From positions 540,501-604,500 of the forward strand of contig WAEK01000014.1 of assembly GCA_011634665.1 (NCBI GenBank): a stretch of DNA of 64,000 nucleotides, in the 5' to 3' direction. The DNA comes from Mortierella sp. BCC40632 (lineage: Eukaryota > Mortierellomycota > Mortierellomycetes > Mortierellales > Mortierellaceae). This document shows positions 62,645 through 64,000 of the stretch, in pieces. How positions within the stretch are numbered: position 1 is the stretch's first letter; each line of letters starts with the position of its first letter. A program made the position numbers and the translations under genes. The notes under the pieces are model-generated. The model was not told the DNA's origin, did no database searches, and was given only the letters and a program-made list of their open reading frames with translations.

Positions 62645-64000
62645 AGGAAAGAATGCAATAGAAAACGATTATCCAGATCGGCGAGGCGAATTCGATGTAG
62701 ATCTAAAACAGGAACCATCCACATTTTCGATTGAACAACAGACAGGGTACACTTACCCACGTCTACGGACGAGCGGGAGGGAGCGACTACGCAAAGCCGA
62801 ATGTGAGGATGGATTTGCCATCTCGGATCTAAGGCACAATGGCAACTATTTAGGTCGACTCTTTTGTATCACAGATGGACATGGTGGTCGCGCCTGTTCC
62901 TCGTTTGTGATTGCCACCATTCCAGGGGCATTGCAGGTGATTCTTGGAAAGTACCGGCCATCGGATCTATCATTACCCAGAGTTCAGGAACTGGTCAAAC
63001 GACAAATCACAGAGGCAATACGACTCATCGACAAAGAATATCTCGACTACAAAAAACAACAGTACCTACTCTACAAGGCCAAAAAGATCCCTAATGATCC
63101 AGGAAGCGATGGAACCACACTGATTGTCAATGTGTTTATCGATAAATGGATTATTTGCCTGAACCTGGGTGACTCGAGGACCATGCTCGGGAGTCGTGAC
63201 ACCAATGGGCGATGGGGAGTTCATTTCTACAGTGAAGATCATACACCCTCTCTCGAGCGACTCGCTCAGACCATCTATGCAAATGGAGGCGAGTTTGTAA
63301 CACACGATGACAAGGTCATCCGATTCGACACTAATTTCAAAAATGACAAGAAACATCGACAATCCCTCAGAGAAGCACGGATACGAGTTCGAGATGGAGC
63401 TTCAAATTCCTATGGAATCCCATATAGGACCAAGAATGGCCAATGCGCGTCCGTGAACCTGGGTGCCTGTATTGGTGATGTCCTTTATAAACTCGATCCC
63501 ATCAACCCAGTGCTCAGCTGCAAACCCGATATTACATTTATCGACACTACCGAGATTCAACAAGGATTTCTGTTAATGGCGACGGATGGACTGTGGGATT
63601 ATGTTCAACGAGGAGGCAAAGTTCAGGATCAGACGGCAGTAGTATGTCAGTTTGTAGGCGACAAGCTGGAGCGTGGCTGGAACCACCAGCGGATTGTATG
63701 TACTCTATCGGATCGTGAGAGTGTCGCGAGTCTGTATTCAGACTCTATCCAAGAGTATGATGATTTCACAGCCATTCTTGTCACTTTTAGTCAACAACAA
63801 CTGCAACACCAGCAACGGCAACAACAAGAGTTTGAGCGTCAACAGTTATTGTTGCAACAACAAAAGATCCAGGAACAGCAAATCTTGCTCTTGCAACAAC
63901 AACATCAAAAGCAGCTTGAGCAGGAAAAGCAATTGAAAAGGGAGCAAGAGAGTAAGAGACTCGTCGAGGTAAAGGCAGAGCCCAAGGAGTACGGTCCACT
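62645..64000 (+). CDS. PP2C-type (PPM) serine/threonine phosphatase domain, partial
   Basis: A single open frame runs to the window end without an in-frame ATG in its first part, so at least one exon lies upstream (possibly within or linked to the preceding gene). PPM metal-site motifs are visible in order: CEDGFAISD, DGHGGRACSSFV, GSDGTTLIVNV, NLGDSR, then ATDGLWDYV and EYDDFTAILVTF. These supply the acidic residues that bind the two catalytic metals. A Gln/Leu coiled coil follows (about 63785-63945). An adenylyl cyclase, which in fungi also carries a PP2C domain, is possible only if LRRs and a cyclase domain flank it. None is seen here. Confidence 0.8.

Noticed and set aside
62864..63362. 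Frames overlapping the PP2C exon on both strands
   Set aside because: Shadows of the PP2C reading frame, which carries all catalytic motifs.

Overview
The window is nuclear DNA from a filamentous fungus. Coding regions are split by short introns with GT-AG or occasionally GC-AG borders. Proteins carry long His, Gln, Pro and Ser tracts. Non-coding DNA is full of homopolymer A/T runs and CT/GA microsatellites. The gene set (RAC/CDC42 GTPase, KDM5-type JmjC protein, Yap-type bZIP, DCN1, QCR6) and the low-complexity style suggest an early-diverging lineage such as Mortierellomycota or Mucoromycota. That placement is inference, because no phylogenetic test was run.

Layout. 1-522: 3' end of a DNAJC3/P58-type J-protein (+). 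1093-4320: REB1/TTF1-type Myb protein in three exons (+). 4552-5822: QCR6, complex III hinge protein (-). 6123-8403: DCN1-like neddylation factor, nine exons (-). 10547-11540: CHZ1 histone chaperone (+). 11874-14760: CDC42 (-). 16982-17053: tRNA-Glu(TTC) (-), followed by the decayed 3' part of a non-LTR retrotransposon at about 17480-18460. 18967-21471: polytopic membrane protein (-). 26138-28128: bZIP factor (+). 28365-30719: oversized endosomal-type syntaxin (-). 32972-33857: tentative small gene (-). 38036-43435: large protein of unknown function with a conserved-looking C-terminal domain (+). 43982-50671: KDM5-like multidomain chromatin protein (-). 56736-59065: BTB/POZ protein (+). 60356-62513: unknown disordered protein (+). 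62645-64000: PP2C-type phosphatase cut by the window end (+).

Most exon joins were checked by phase arithmetic. CDC42 comes out at 191 codons and DCN1 at 257, both equal or close to the usual family lengths. The genes do not form one pathway. They are an ordinary mix of housekeeping functions: chromatin and transcription (Myb, CHZ1, bZIP, KDM5), polarity and membrane traffic (CDC42, syntaxin), mitochondria (QCR6), ubiquitin-like control (DCN1) and signalling (PP2C, BTB).

The most interesting observations are these. The KDM5-like protein has Arg in place of the first iron-binding His and Arg in place of a co-substrate Lys, so it may be a demethylase-dead reader. GC-AG introns recur in three genes. 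Several introns end in a long A-run directly before the acceptor AG. CDC42 has a 17-nt microexon inside its P-loop. The BTB gene has a stop codon inside a 5' splice site. Pyrimidine-rich leaders lie on the coding strand upstream of genes on both strands. No clearly new multi-gene system was found.
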